Positions 20,109-27,915 of a DNA stretch of 64,000 bases are shown here, piece by piece (within the stretch, counting starts at the first letter, position 1; every line of letters begins with the position of its first letter). Location: the NCBI RefSeq assembly GCF_001279525.1, contig NZ_LGDY01000107.1, forward strand, positions 1 to 64,000. The letters are read 5' to 3'. The stretch is from Nocardia sp. NRRL S-836 (GTDB lineage Bacteria > Actinomycetota > Actinomycetes > Mycobacteriales > Pseudonocardiaceae). A program made the position numbers and the translations under genes. Below the pieces are notes generated by a model, which saw only the letters and a program-made list of their open reading frames with translations, was not told where the DNA came from and made no database searches.

Positions 20109-21475
20109 CCCTCGACCTGGTCCTCGGGTTCACGCAGGCGCTCGCCCTCACGATGAGCGTCGCCTTCGTGACGTACGTGTTCGTGATCGTGGTGCCGTAC
20201 CTGCGGCGCACCCCCGCTCCCGTCGGCGAGCCGAGCACGCTGGAGTGGCACTTCTTCGTGCCGTGCCGCGACGAGGAGGCCGTCATCGGTGACACGATCC
20301 GTTACCTGCGCGGCACCTTCCCCATCGCGCACGTGTGGGTCATCGACGACGACTCCGACGACCGGACCGCCGGGGTCGTGCGCATGCTCAAGCGCAACGG
20401 CGGTGTCCGCGACCCGCAGATCCACCTCGTGCAACGCCAACGCCCGTACGCCCGCACCGGCAAGGGCAACGCGTTGAACGACGCCTACCGCACGCTGAAG
20501 CTGTGGATGGGCCGGCGCGCGGACACCGAGAGCGCGATCGTCGTCGTGGTCGACGCGGACGGCCGTCCCGCCCCGAACTTCCTCGAAGTCTGTGCGGCAC
20601 AGCACCTCTTCGGCAACCCGCGGATCGGTGCCGTGCAGGTGGACGTGCGGATGATCAACGCGGGCCAGCGCCAGCCGGGCGTCCCGCGGTGGCGGCGCGC
20701 GTTCGGCGCCGGCCTGGTGCGCATGCAGGACCTGGAGTTCCGCACGGCGATCGCGGCGATCCAGATGTCGCGCGGTGCCACCGGCACGATCTCCATGGGC
20801 GGCAACGGACAGGCCACCCGGCTGTCCGCTCTGGACTCCATCGCCGGACCGGCGGGCAGCCCGTGGCGCGGGTCGTTGCTGGAGGACTTCGAGCTCGGCG
20901 TGCACCTGCTGACCGCGGGCTGGCACACCGGGTTCACCCTCGACACGCACGTGAACCAGGAGGCACTGTACTCGTTGCGGCGCTTCCTTGCGCAACGCAC
21001 GCGGTGGGGTCAGGGGACGATGCAGTGCATGCGCTACCTGCGGCGCATCTGGGACTCCGAGCACCTGACGACGCTGGGCGCCGCGGAGATGATGTATTAC
21101 CTCGCGCAACCGTGGATGCAGTTGCTCGGCACGCTGATCTACCCGATCCCGGTGGCGATGATGGCCTACCGGTTCGCGGTGTCGCCGGGTGAGGTCGTGG
21201 CGTGGTTCTTCGACGGCGCCTGGATCCTGTTCACCGTCTACGGCGCGTTCGGCCTGTTGCCGTTCGTGTTGTGGGGACCGGTGTACCGCGCGCGCTGCGA
21301 ACCCGTGGGCTTCTGGAAGTCCATTGCGTACGGGCTCGGCTACGCGTTGTACATCTACACCTTCTACATCACGTCGTGGCGTGCCGTCGTCCGCTTGGTG
21401 CGCGGCCACAACGGATGGGCGAAGACCAGGCGCAACACCGAACACGCCACGGGCAAAGTCGCACTGGATGTGTAA
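20105..21475 (+). CDS. Processive family 2 glycosyltransferase, membrane-bound
   Basis: 456 residues. An N-terminal helix, a GT-A domain with IDDDSDD, DAD (150-152), ED (260-261) and QRTRW (297-301), then three or four C-terminal helices. This D,D,D,QxxRW pattern is that of cellulose/hyaluronan-synthase-like enzymes that extend a polymer and export it. Product unknown. The start overlaps the exosortase stop, so a glycan may be built onto or beside exosortase-anchored proteins. Confidence 0.88.
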   Translation: MTLDLVLGFTQALALTMSVAFVTYVFVIVVPYLRRTPAPVGEPSTLEWHFFVPCRDEEAVIGDTIRYLRGTFPIAHVWVIDDDSDDRTAGVVRMLKRNGGVRDPQIHLVQRQRPYARTGKGNALNDAYRTLKLWMGRRADTESAIVVVVDADGRPAPNFLEVCAAQHLFGNPRIGAVQVDVRMINAGQRQPGVPRWRRAFGAGLVRMQDLEFRTAIAAIQMSRGATGTISMGGNGQATRLSALDSIAGPAGSPWRGSLLEDFELGVHLLTAGWHTGFTLDTHVNQEALYSLRRFLAQRTRWGQGTMQCMRYLRRIWDSEHLTTLGAAEMMYYLAQPWMQLLGTLIYPIPVAMMAYRFAVSPGEVVAWFFDGAWILFTVYGAFGLLPFVLWGPVYRARCEPVGFWKSIAYGLGYALYIYTFYITSWRAVVRLVRGHNGWAKTRRNTEHATGKVALDV

Positions 21476-21568
21476 CGGGTCACTTTGTGGACACCGGACA
21501 AAGACGTTCTCGAGTTCTGCTGGTTAACCTCAGGCCCTCTCGTCAATTCCGCCTGGGAGGGAACGCTC

Positions 21569-22144
21569 GTGGCCGCTCTCGCACTCGCGCCCCGTCGCAC
21601 CGTGCTCGCCGACTTCGTGCCGGGCGCACTCGCCCGCGACCTCACCCTCGTGCTGGCCGGTGCCGCCCTCACCGGTCTCGCCGCGCAGGTGTCGCTGCCG
21701 ATCCCGGGCAGCCCGGTTCCGCTGACCGGCCAGACGTTCGCGGCCCTGCTGGTCGGTGCCGCACTGGGCTGGCAGCGCGGCGCGACGTCGATGGTGCTGT
21801 ACCTGATCGCCGGTGTGGCGGGGGTGCCGTGGTTCCAGGGCGGCTCGTCCGGTGCCCCGGTGTCGCTGGGCTACGTCGTCGGTTTCGTGTTCGCGGGCGC
21901 CCTGGTCGGCGCTCTCGCCGCGCGCGGCGGCGACCGGACCCCGTTGCGCACCATCGGCACGATGGCGCTGGGCAACCTCGCGATCTACGCGGTCGGTGTG
22001 CCGTGGCTGATGGCCGCGACCGGCATGGGTCTCGGGAAGGCGCTCGCCGTGGGCGTGCTGCCGTTCCTGCTCGGCGACCTGCTGAAGATCGCGCTGGCCG
22101 CCGGTGTGCTGCCGGGCGCGTGGGCGCTCGTGCGCCGTCGGTAG
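21569..22144 (+). CDS. bioY: Biotin transporter BioY
   Basis: 191-residue membrane S-component for biotin uptake, with about six helices. Signatures: VSLPIPGSPVPLTGQTFAALLVGAALG and YLIAGVAGVPWF. The GTG at 21569 follows GGGAGGGA. No ECF ATPase or BioN gene is adjacent, so it works alone or with shared components. A GGTTAACC palindrome at 21522-21529 upstream is of uncertain meaning. Confidence 0.92.
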   Translation: MAALALAPRRTVLADFVPGALARDLTLVLAGAALTGLAAQVSLPIPGSPVPLTGQTFAALLVGAALGWQRGATSMVLYLIAGVAGVPWFQGGSSGAPVSLGYVVGFVFAGALVGALAARGGDRTPLRTIGTMALGNLAIYAVGVPWLMAATGMGLGKALAVGVLPFLLGDLLKIALAAGVLPGAWALVRRR

Positions 22145-22154
22145 CTTGGACCGG

Positions 22155-22823
22155 GTGATCTCACCCGGGGAGTACCTCTCGCTGCTGGATGCGCGCCTGC
22201 CCGGTCTTGTGGCAGGCGCGCACCTTTATGGCTCGCACGTCCTGGACGACGTCGTGTTCGACTCGGACCTGGACGTCGTCGTGGAGCTGTCCGCCCCTGG
22301 CGAGCTGCCCGTCGTGGAGGGCGTGGACGTCTCGGTCGTGCTGGCCGGTGACCTCTCCCGTCCCGTCTCGTCGGTGACGCCGCTGGCCGGTGAGGTCACG
22401 CCCGTGCTGTGGCAGCAGCTGCGCACCGTCGGTCAGACCGTGCGCGGCACACGGCCCGAATGCCCGGTCACCGCTGCCGAGGTCACCGCGTACTGCCGTT
22501 CGAACCTCCTGTCCTACTGGAAGCCCCAGCTCGACCGTGGTCGCGCGGCAGTGCGGACCACCGACCAGCGGATTCCGGTGTTCCGCGAAGCCGTGCTGTG
22601 GGTCGGCCTCGGCCCGGCCCGCCTGTGGCACACCATCCGCACCGGCGAGATCGTCAGCAAGTCCCGCGCCGGCACGCTGGCCGCCGCCCACTGGCCCGAC
22701 CTGGGCCCGTTGCTCCTGGACCTGGTCTCGGCCCGCCGGGACGGGACGGTGCCGTTGACCCGGGACCACGTGGTGGCGGCGCTCGACCTCGGCGACCGCG
22801 TCCTCGCCGACGTGACCGCCTGA
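22155..22823 (+). CDS. Nucleotidyltransferase-fold protein
   Basis: 222 residues. The motif LYGSHVLDDVVFDSDLDVVVEL is the GS..DxD signature of the polymerase-beta/aminoglycoside adenylyltransferase superfamily. The C-terminal half is helical (KPQLDRGRAAVRTTD; EAVLWVGLGPARLWHTI), as in AadA-type proteins. The substrate is unknown and resistance should not be assumed. The GTG start lies 11 bases after the bioY stop. Confidence 0.7.
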   Translation: MISPGEYLSLLDARLPGLVAGAHLYGSHVLDDVVFDSDLDVVVELSAPGELPVVEGVDVSVVLAGDLSRPVSSVTPLAGEVTPVLWQQLRTVGQTVRGTRPECPVTAAEVTAYCRSNLLSYWKPQLDRGRAAVRTTDQRIPVFREAVLWVGLGPARLWHTIRTGEIVSKSRAGTLAAAHWPDLGPLLLDLVSARRDGTVPLTRDHVVAALDLGDRVLADVTA

Positions 22824-22905
22824 CCTCGTTCGGTGATCGGCGTAACACCGCGCCGCGGCCCGCCGAGAACTCCGTGACGCCCCTGCAGCCCGCGGAGAGA
22901 CCCCA

Positions 22906-23673
22906 GTGCAGACCACCCCCGAGGAACTCGCCTGCCTCGCCGGCGGCCCCCGCCGCGCCGCCGAGGTCGCCGTCGCCCGCCTGGCCGACGCCGGCCACCT
23001 CCGCCTGTCCCGCGAGGGCTTCGCCGCCACCGTCTCCCGCTCCGGCGCCACCACCCCGCTGGAGGCCCGCGTCCTCGCCGAGCTGCGCCACTCCGGCCGC
23101 TACCTGCCCGACCTGCTCGCCGCGGTGGCCGAGAGCCCGGAGGCCGCCAGCCTGCGCGCGCACCTGGTGAGCCGGGGCCTGCTGCGCGCGCAGCGCTCCC
23201 TGCGCCCGCGCCTGTACCCGTGGCTGTTCATCCTGGGCTTCCTGCTGCTGGCGGTCGGCGTCCTCTCGTTCATCGCACCGGAGGTGGTGGCCCCCATCCC
23301 GCTGGACGTGCCCCGCTGGACGTGGTTCCCGGTGGCCGTGGTGGTGATCGCCGTGGCGGCGGTGCTCGGCGCCCGCGACCCCGGCCGCCTGCGGACCCGC
23401 GCGGCCCACCTCATGGTGAACCGGGCCGAGCACCAGATCTCGTCCGCGCGCGGCCCCGAACGCGCCACCCCGCACTACCGGATGCGCGCGGTCGCGCTGG
23501 GTGGGCTGAGCGTGCAGGCGGCGTTGTTCGGGCTGACCCCGGCCGTGGTGGGGACGCCCAGCAGGTCGTCGGACAGCAGCAGTGGGTGCGGGAGCGGGTG
23601 CTCGTCGAGCAGCTGTGGCAGCGGGGACGGTGGCAGCGGCTGTGGCGGTGGATGCGGTGGTGGCGGCGACTAG
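22906..23673 (+). CDS. TIGR04222-type membrane protein with Cys/Gly/Ser tail
   Basis: 255 residues. The N-terminal part (ELACLAGGPRRAAEVAVARL) is the conserved start of this actinobacterial family. Two membrane helices follow (about 105-145), then a tail of alternating Gly, Ser and Cys with about nine cysteines. Family function is unknown; the tail could bind metal or form crosslinks. The GTG at 22906 follows CGGAGAG. Confidence 0.78.
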   Translation: MQTTPEELACLAGGPRRAAEVAVARLADAGHLRLSREGFAATVSRSGATTPLEARVLAELRHSGRYLPDLLAAVAESPEAASLRAHLVSRGLLRAQRSLRPRLYPWLFILGFLLLAVGVLSFIAPEVVAPIPLDVPRWTWFPVAVVVIAVAAVLGARDPGRLRTRAAHLMVNRAEHQISSARGPERATPHYRMRAVALGGLSVQAALFGLTPAVVGTPSRSSDSSSGCGSGCSSSSCGSGDGGSGCGGGCGGGGD

Positions 23674-23823
23674 GGCTGTCCTGGTGTCGGGGCGCGCCGC
23701 CCAGGTCGGGTGACGGGTCGCGGCGCCAGACCGCAGTGGGCCCAGGCCGGGGTGACGGTCGCGGTGCCAGCCGTGCTCGTGGCGGAGTGGCCGGGCGGGC
23801 GGAGGTGACGACATCCGGCGGGA

Positions 23824-25863
23824 GTGTCAGACCCGACGGGTACGGTCTTCCTCGTGCCTGAAGTTCCCCCCACCCTGAGCCTGCTCGAGACCGCCGTCCA
23901 CGCCGTCGGTGGTGCCGAGCGCCCTGGCCAGGTGGAGATGGCCGAGGCCGTCGACCGTTCCATCCGCACCGGCGAGCACCTGGCCGTGCAGGCGGGCACC
24001 GGCACCGGCAAGTCGCTGGCCTACCTGGTCCCGAGCATCCGGCACGCGGTGGCCGAGAGCGAGACCGTGGTGGTCTCGACGGCCACGATCGCGTTGCAGC
24101 GGCAGCTGGTCGACCGGGACCTGCCGCGGCTCGCGAAGGCGCTGAAGAAGGACCTGGGCCGCGAGCCCACGTTCGCCATCCTCAAGGGGCGGCGGAACTA
24201 CCTGTGCATGCACCGGGTGCACAACGGCGCGCCGGAGGAGCCGGAGGACGCGCTGTTCGACCCGTTCGCCGTGTCGAAGCTCGGGCGTGAGGTGAAGCGG
24301 CTGCACGAGTGGTCGTCGGACACCGAGACGGGCGACCGCGACGAGCTGGTGCCGGGTGTGAGCGAGCACGCGTGGCGGCAGGTGTCGGTCACGGCGCGTG
24401 AGTGCCTGGGCGTGTCGAAGTGCCCGATCGGGTCGGACTGCTTCGCCGAACGGGCGCGTGCCCAGGCGGGCAAGGCGGACGTGGTGGTCACGAACCACGC
24501 GATGCTCGCCATCGACGCGCTGGAGGGCTACCAGGTGCTGCCCGAGCACGACGTGGTGGTGATCGACGAGGCGCACGACCTGGTCGACCGGGTCACGTCG
24601 GTGGCCACGGAGGAGCTCACCGGTGCGTCGATCACGATCGCGGCGCGCCGGTGCGGCCGGCTGATCGACCAGGACGTCGCCGACCGGCTGGCCGAGGCGA
24701 GCGACGGGCTCGCGATGATCCTGGAGGACATGCCCGCCGGCCGCCTCGACGAGCTGCCGCGGGCGCTCGCCGGTGCGCTGGCGGCGACCAGGGACGCGGC
24801 GCACATGTGCATGTCGTCGCTCGGCCCGGAGCGCAAGGAGGACGTCGAGGGCGCGACCGACCGCAAGCTCGCGATGTCGTTGCTCGAAGAGGTGCACGAC
24901 TGCGCGGTGCGCATCCTCGACGCGTTCGGCGAGGAACGCGACGTCGTGTGGGTGTCGGGCGACTTCAACCAGAAGACACCGGCCCTGCGGGTCGCCCCGC
25001 TCGGCGTCGGCGGCCTGCTGCGCGAGCGCCTGTTCGCCAAGCGCACCACCGTTCTCACGTCGGCCACGCTCACGCTGGGCGGCGCGTTCGACGCGATGGC
25101 GCGGCAGTGGGGGCTGCCGCCGTCGGAGCAGGTGCGCAAGATCGAGGGCGCGGCCAGCGACAAGGAGATCAAGGACGTCGACGGTCCGAAGTGGAGCGGC
25201 CTCGACGTCGGCTCCCCGTTCGAGCACCGGTCGAGCGGCATCCTCTACGTGGCACGGCACCTGCCGCAGCCGGGCCGTGACGGCCTGCCGAAGGAGTACC
25301 TGGACGAGATCGAGGAACTGGTGAACGCGGCGGGCGGCCGCGCGCTGGGCCTGTTCTCCTCCACGCGGGCGGCGAAGGCGGCCACCGAGGCGCTGCGCGA
25401 CAAGATCGACTACCCGATCCTCTGCCAGGGCGACGACGCGACCGGCCTGCTGGTGAAGAAGTTCGCCGAGGACGAGCGCACCTGCCTGTTCGGCACGCTG
25501 TCGCTGTGGCAGGGCGTCGACGTGCCGGGCCCGTCGCTGCAGCTCGTGATCATGGACCGCATCCCGTTCCCGCGCCCGGACGACCCGCTGGCCTCCGCAC
25601 GCCAGAAAGCCGTCAACTCCCGTGGGGGCAACGGCTTCCTGACGGTCGCGGCGACCCACGCCGCCCTGCTGCTCGCCCAGGGCGCCGGCCGGCTGCTGCG
25701 GTCGATGTCGGACAAGGGCGTGGTCGCGATCCTCGACCCGCGCCTGGCCACCGCCCGCTACGGCGGTTTCCTGCGCGCGTCGCTGCCGCCGTTCTGGACG
25801 ACCTACGACCCGGACGTCGTCAGGGCCGCGCTCAAACGCCTGGACGCGGCCCACACCCGTTAG
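23824..25863 (+). CDS. dinG: DinG-family ATP-dependent DNA helicase
   Basis: 679-residue superfamily 2 (XPD-like) helicase. Walker A AGTGTGKS at 57-64, DEAH box VVIDEAHDL, and four iron-sulfur cysteines: one in NYLCMHR and three in RECLGVSKCPIGSDCF. Motif VI appears as AQGAGRLLRS. It unwinds DNA 5'-3' and takes part in repair of R-loops and damaged forks. GTG at 23824 or 23854 are both possible starts. It holds the place of mycobacterial Rv1329c beside the pnc/clpS block, displaced here by an 8-kb insertion. Confidence 0.93.
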   Translation: MSDPTGTVFLVPEVPPTLSLLETAVHAVGGAERPGQVEMAEAVDRSIRTGEHLAVQAGTGTGKSLAYLVPSIRHAVAESETVVVSTATIALQRQLVDRDLPRLAKALKKDLGREPTFAILKGRRNYLCMHRVHNGAPEEPEDALFDPFAVSKLGREVKRLHEWSSDTETGDRDELVPGVSEHAWRQVSVTARECLGVSKCPIGSDCFAERARAQAGKADVVVTNHAMLAIDALEGYQVLPEHDVVVIDEAHDLVDRVTSVATEELTGASITIAARRCGRLIDQDVADRLAEASDGLAMILEDMPAGRLDELPRALAGALAATRDAAHMCMSSLGPERKEDVEGATDRKLAMSLLEEVHDCAVRILDAFGEERDVVWVSGDFNQKTPALRVAPLGVGGLLRERLFAKRTTVLTSATLTLGGAFDAMARQWGLPPSEQVRKIEGAASDKEIKDVDGPKWSGLDVGSPFEHRSSGILYVARHLPQPGRDGLPKEYLDEIEELVNAAGGRALGLFSSTRAAKAATEALRDKIDYPILCQGDDATGLLVKKFAEDERTCLFGTLSLWQGVDVPGPSLQLVIMDRIPFPRPDDPLASARQKAVNSRGGNGFLTVAATHAALLLAQGAGRLLRSMSDKGVVAILDPRLATARYGGFLRASLPPFWTTYDPDVVRAALKRLDAAHTR

Positions 25864-26060
25864 AGCCCAGGGCTCGCCAGGCCGGAACTCGGCGAGGCCT
25901 GAGCTCGGCTGGCCCGCGCCCGCCCGACCTGGCCTCACCTGACCTCGGCTCACCCAGCGTTGGCTCGTCAGGCGTTGGCCTGTCTGGCGCGGGCTCGGCC
26001 AGCGGTGGCCTTGCCTGGCGTGGGCTCGTCGGAGCCCTGGGCTCGCCGGCCCTGCGCTCG
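25864..26060. repeat. Low-complexity GGCTCG/CCTGGC repeat stretch
   Basis: The gap between convergent dinG and the VOC gene is built of short imperfect repeats around GGCTCGNCAGGC and GGCCTxxCTGGCG, about 15-20 bases each. Long translations exist on both strands only because stop codons are absent. I read it as non-coding slipped-repeat DNA that may also fold and end transcription. Confidence 0.55.
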
Positions 26061-26660
26061 TCAGGCCGGGGGCTCGCCAGGTGCCCGCCCACTGATCCGT
26101 TCGAGCAGTTCGGCGCGGAACTGCTCGGCCGCCGCCCGCTCCGGGTCGGCCGCGTCGGCCCGCTTCAGCGCGCCTTCGAGGATCTTCAACGCCTGGCGTT
26201 CGTCACCGCGCGCGTCGGCCTGCCGTGCGGCGTTCTCCATGGCCAGGGCGAGCTTGGTCCGCGCCTCGGGTTCCTTGCCCGGCTTGGTGATCCGGATCCA
26301 GTTGCCGCCGGGGTCGATGACGACGAACCCGGTGTACCGGTCGTTGCGCAGCCGGGGCCGGGTCATCCGCGGGATGCCGGAGACGAGGATTTTCCCGTGC
26401 ACGGCCCGCATTCCCGCCGCGAACGCCTCGAACAACTCGTTGATGTCGGGCACGACGACCAGGCACGTGCTGTACGACTGCGCCGGGTCGTAGCCGTCCA
26501 TGCCGAAGAAGTGCAGGTTGATGTCTTCACGCCGCAACGCGACATGCGGGTTCGGCCGTGTCTGCCGGTACGTGACCTCGAAGCCGAGCATCTCGTAGAA
26601 CGGCACGATCTCGTCGATGGAATGGCAGGGCAGGAGCGGAATCGTCTGTTCGTTCGCCAC
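26061..26660 (-). CDS. VOC-fold (glyoxalase/bleomycin-resistance-like) protein, copy 1
   Basis: 199 residues. The first 125 form one VOC domain (TIPLLPCHSIDEIVPFYEML; DPGGNWIRITKPG near its end). A helical C-terminal extension of about 70 residues (ALAMENAARQADARGDERQ) is unusual for this family. It is a clear paralog of the protein at 27320-27892, with the same extension. It lies at the end of a PadR-controlled unit. Ligand unknown; sequestration of a hydrophobic compound is plausible. Confidence 0.82.
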   Translation of the reverse strand: MANEQTIPLLPCHSIDEIVPFYEMLGFEVTYRQTRPNPHVALRREDINLHFFGMDGYDPAQSYSTCLVVVPDINELFEAFAAGMRAVHGKILVSGIPRMTRPRLRNDRYTGFVVIDPGGNWIRITKPGKEPEARTKLALAMENAARQADARGDERQALKILEGALKRADAADPERAAAEQFRAELLERISGRAPGEPPA

Positions 26661-26708
26661 CGCCCGACGCTAAGCCCGGTCCCGCGAAAACGACACGGAG
26701 CTATTTGC

Positions 26709-27008
26709 TCATGCGAACAGCATGACCAGCCCACCCAGCACGAACAACGCCGACACCACCGCGATCGCCAACACCCGCCCACGCGGCGTCCGCGCGTGCT
26801 GCAACGCCATCCCCAACGGTCCGATCCCGGCCACGACAGCTCCTTTCGACGGCATGACGACAACAGCGACCAGAGCCCCCAACGCCACCCGGACTGGCGA
26901 CATGCCGAGTTCGCGCGCACCGATGACATCCGCTTCCCATTGCTCGCGATAGCGCTCATCGCCCACAACGGCGGCCGCAACGCGCACCAACAACAACGCG
27001 GCCTTCAT
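26709..27008 (-). CDS. Small membrane protein coupled to PadR
   Basis: 99 residues with two to three membrane segments (VRVALGALVAVVVM; VLAIAVVSALFVLGGLVML). The start MKAALLLVRVAAAVVGDERYREQWEADV resembles the short cytosolic prefix of permeases found after PadR genes. Its ATG overlaps the padR stop in ATGA. Probably the membrane output of this small regulon; exact role unknown. Confidence 0.68.
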   Translation of the reverse strand: MKAALLLVRVAAAVVGDERYREQWEADVIGARELGMSPVRVALGALVAVVVMPSKGAVVAGIGPLGMALQHARTPRGRVLAIAVVSALFVLGGLVMLFA

Positions 27009-27310
27009 TGCGCTGTCCTCGGCACGAACCGCGGCTGCGGAGCCCGCGCGGCAACCACCCGGCGCGCTTCCGCGGCACCATCGGGCGTCAGCACGTACAT
27101 CCGCCGGCGCGGTCCCTTGCGCGTGTCGTCGTCCTCCCACGACGACGTGACCCAGCTGGCCCGCTCCAACCGGTCCAGCAACGGGTACACGCTCCCGGAC
27201 GGCCGCCCGGTCAGCTTGATGATCTCCAGGCCCCAGCGGGGTTCGGTGGCGCCCAGCAGCACCTCCAGCACGTCCACGGTGGCCTTGCCGATGCGCTGCA
27301 GTGGCTCCAC
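27005..27310 (-). CDS. PadR family transcriptional regulator
   Basis: 101-residue winged-helix repressor. LEVLLGATEPRWGLEIIKLTG and SGSVYPLLDRLERASWV are the PadR recognition region, and RRRMYVLTPDGA is the wing. These proteins usually repress their own operon and lift off when a small molecule binds. The GTG at 27310 is only 7 bases after a good -10 box, so the message is probably leaderless. It overlaps the membrane-protein gene downstream. Confidence 0.9.
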   Translation of the reverse strand: MEPLQRIGKATVDVLEVLLGATEPRWGLEIIKLTGRPSGSVYPLLDRLERASWVTSSWEDDDTRKGPRRRMYVLTPDGAAEARRVVAARAPQPRFVPRTAQ

Positions 27311-27316
27311 GAACCA

Positions 27317-27345
27317 ATACTACCTATGTAGATTAAGACGTTCAA
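27317..27345 (-). promoter_or_regulatory. Leaderless padR promoter with overlapping operator
   Basis: On the minus strand TTGAAC (27345-27340), a 17-base spacer and TAGTAT (27322-27317) form a near-ideal sigma-70-type promoter. The start codon at 27310 falls at the expected first transcribed base. The inverted repeat CTAC-ctat-GTAG (27320-27331) covers the -10 edge, as expected of a PadR self-operator. The promoter lies within the last codons of the upstream VOC gene. Confidence 0.65.
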
Positions 27346-27892
27346 GCAGTTCCTCGCGGAACTCCAGCGCCAGCGCCAGGTCGTCCTCCGACGCGTCACG
27401 TTCCCGCGCCAGCGCCCCTTCGAGGATCCGCAACGCCCGCCGCTCCGCCCCGTGCGAGCCCGCCAGCGTCACCGCGCTGTGCAACGCCCGCGCGAGCCCG
27501 TTGCGCACCGGCTCCGGCTCTTGCACCGCCGGCACCACGCGGATCCAGTTGCCGCCGGGATCGACCAGGAGGAACCCGTCACGCCGTGGCCGCGTCATCC
27601 GCGGGATGCCGGACGACAGCACCTTCCCGTACACGGCCCGCATGCCATCGGCGAACGCGTCGAACAGCTCGCGCGTGTCCTCCACCTGCACCAGGCACGA
27701 GCTGTAGGACGTGGAGGGGTCGAACCCGCGGATGCCGAAGAAGTGGAGCTGGATCTCCTCGCGCCGCACCGAGAGGTAAGGCGTCGGGCGGTGCTGCCGG
27801 TGCGTGATCGTGAACCCGAGCATCACGTAGAACTCGGCCACCTCGTTGATGGAGGCACACGGCAGCAGCGGGATCGTCACCTCGTTGGCCAC
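27320..27892 (-). CDS. VOC-fold protein, copy 2
   Basis: About 190 residues, paralog of the 26061-26660 protein: TIPLLPCASINEVAEFYVMLGF against TIPLLPCHSIDEIVPFYEML, the same FGIRGFD/FGMDGYD, SGIPRMTRPR and DPGGNWIR, and the same helical tail. The GTG at 27892 is chosen to match the paralog's MANE start. It lies 23 bases after the phospholipase-like gene and ends inside the padR promoter. Two VOC copies bracketing a PadR gene suggest duplication of a ligand-binding gene. Confidence 0.82.
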   Translation of the reverse strand: MANEVTIPLLPCASINEVAEFYVMLGFTITHRQHRPTPYLSVRREEIQLHFFGIRGFDPSTSYSSCLVQVEDTRELFDAFADGMRAVYGKVLSSGIPRMTRPRRDGFLLVDPGGNWIRVVPAVQEPEPVRNGLARALHSAVTLAGSHGAERRALRILEGALARERDASEDDLALALEFREELLERLNLHR

Positions 27893-27915
27893 GCAGGCCA
27901 CGCTAGACCCAGAGA

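Noticed and set aside
21522..21529. GGTTAACC as a BirA-type biotin operator
   Set aside because: The full two-arm spacing of known BirA or BioQ sites is missing.
25832..26092. 86-codon Pro/Arg-rich frame in the repeat spacer
   Set aside because: Translation merely reflects the repeats; no start context and no domain.
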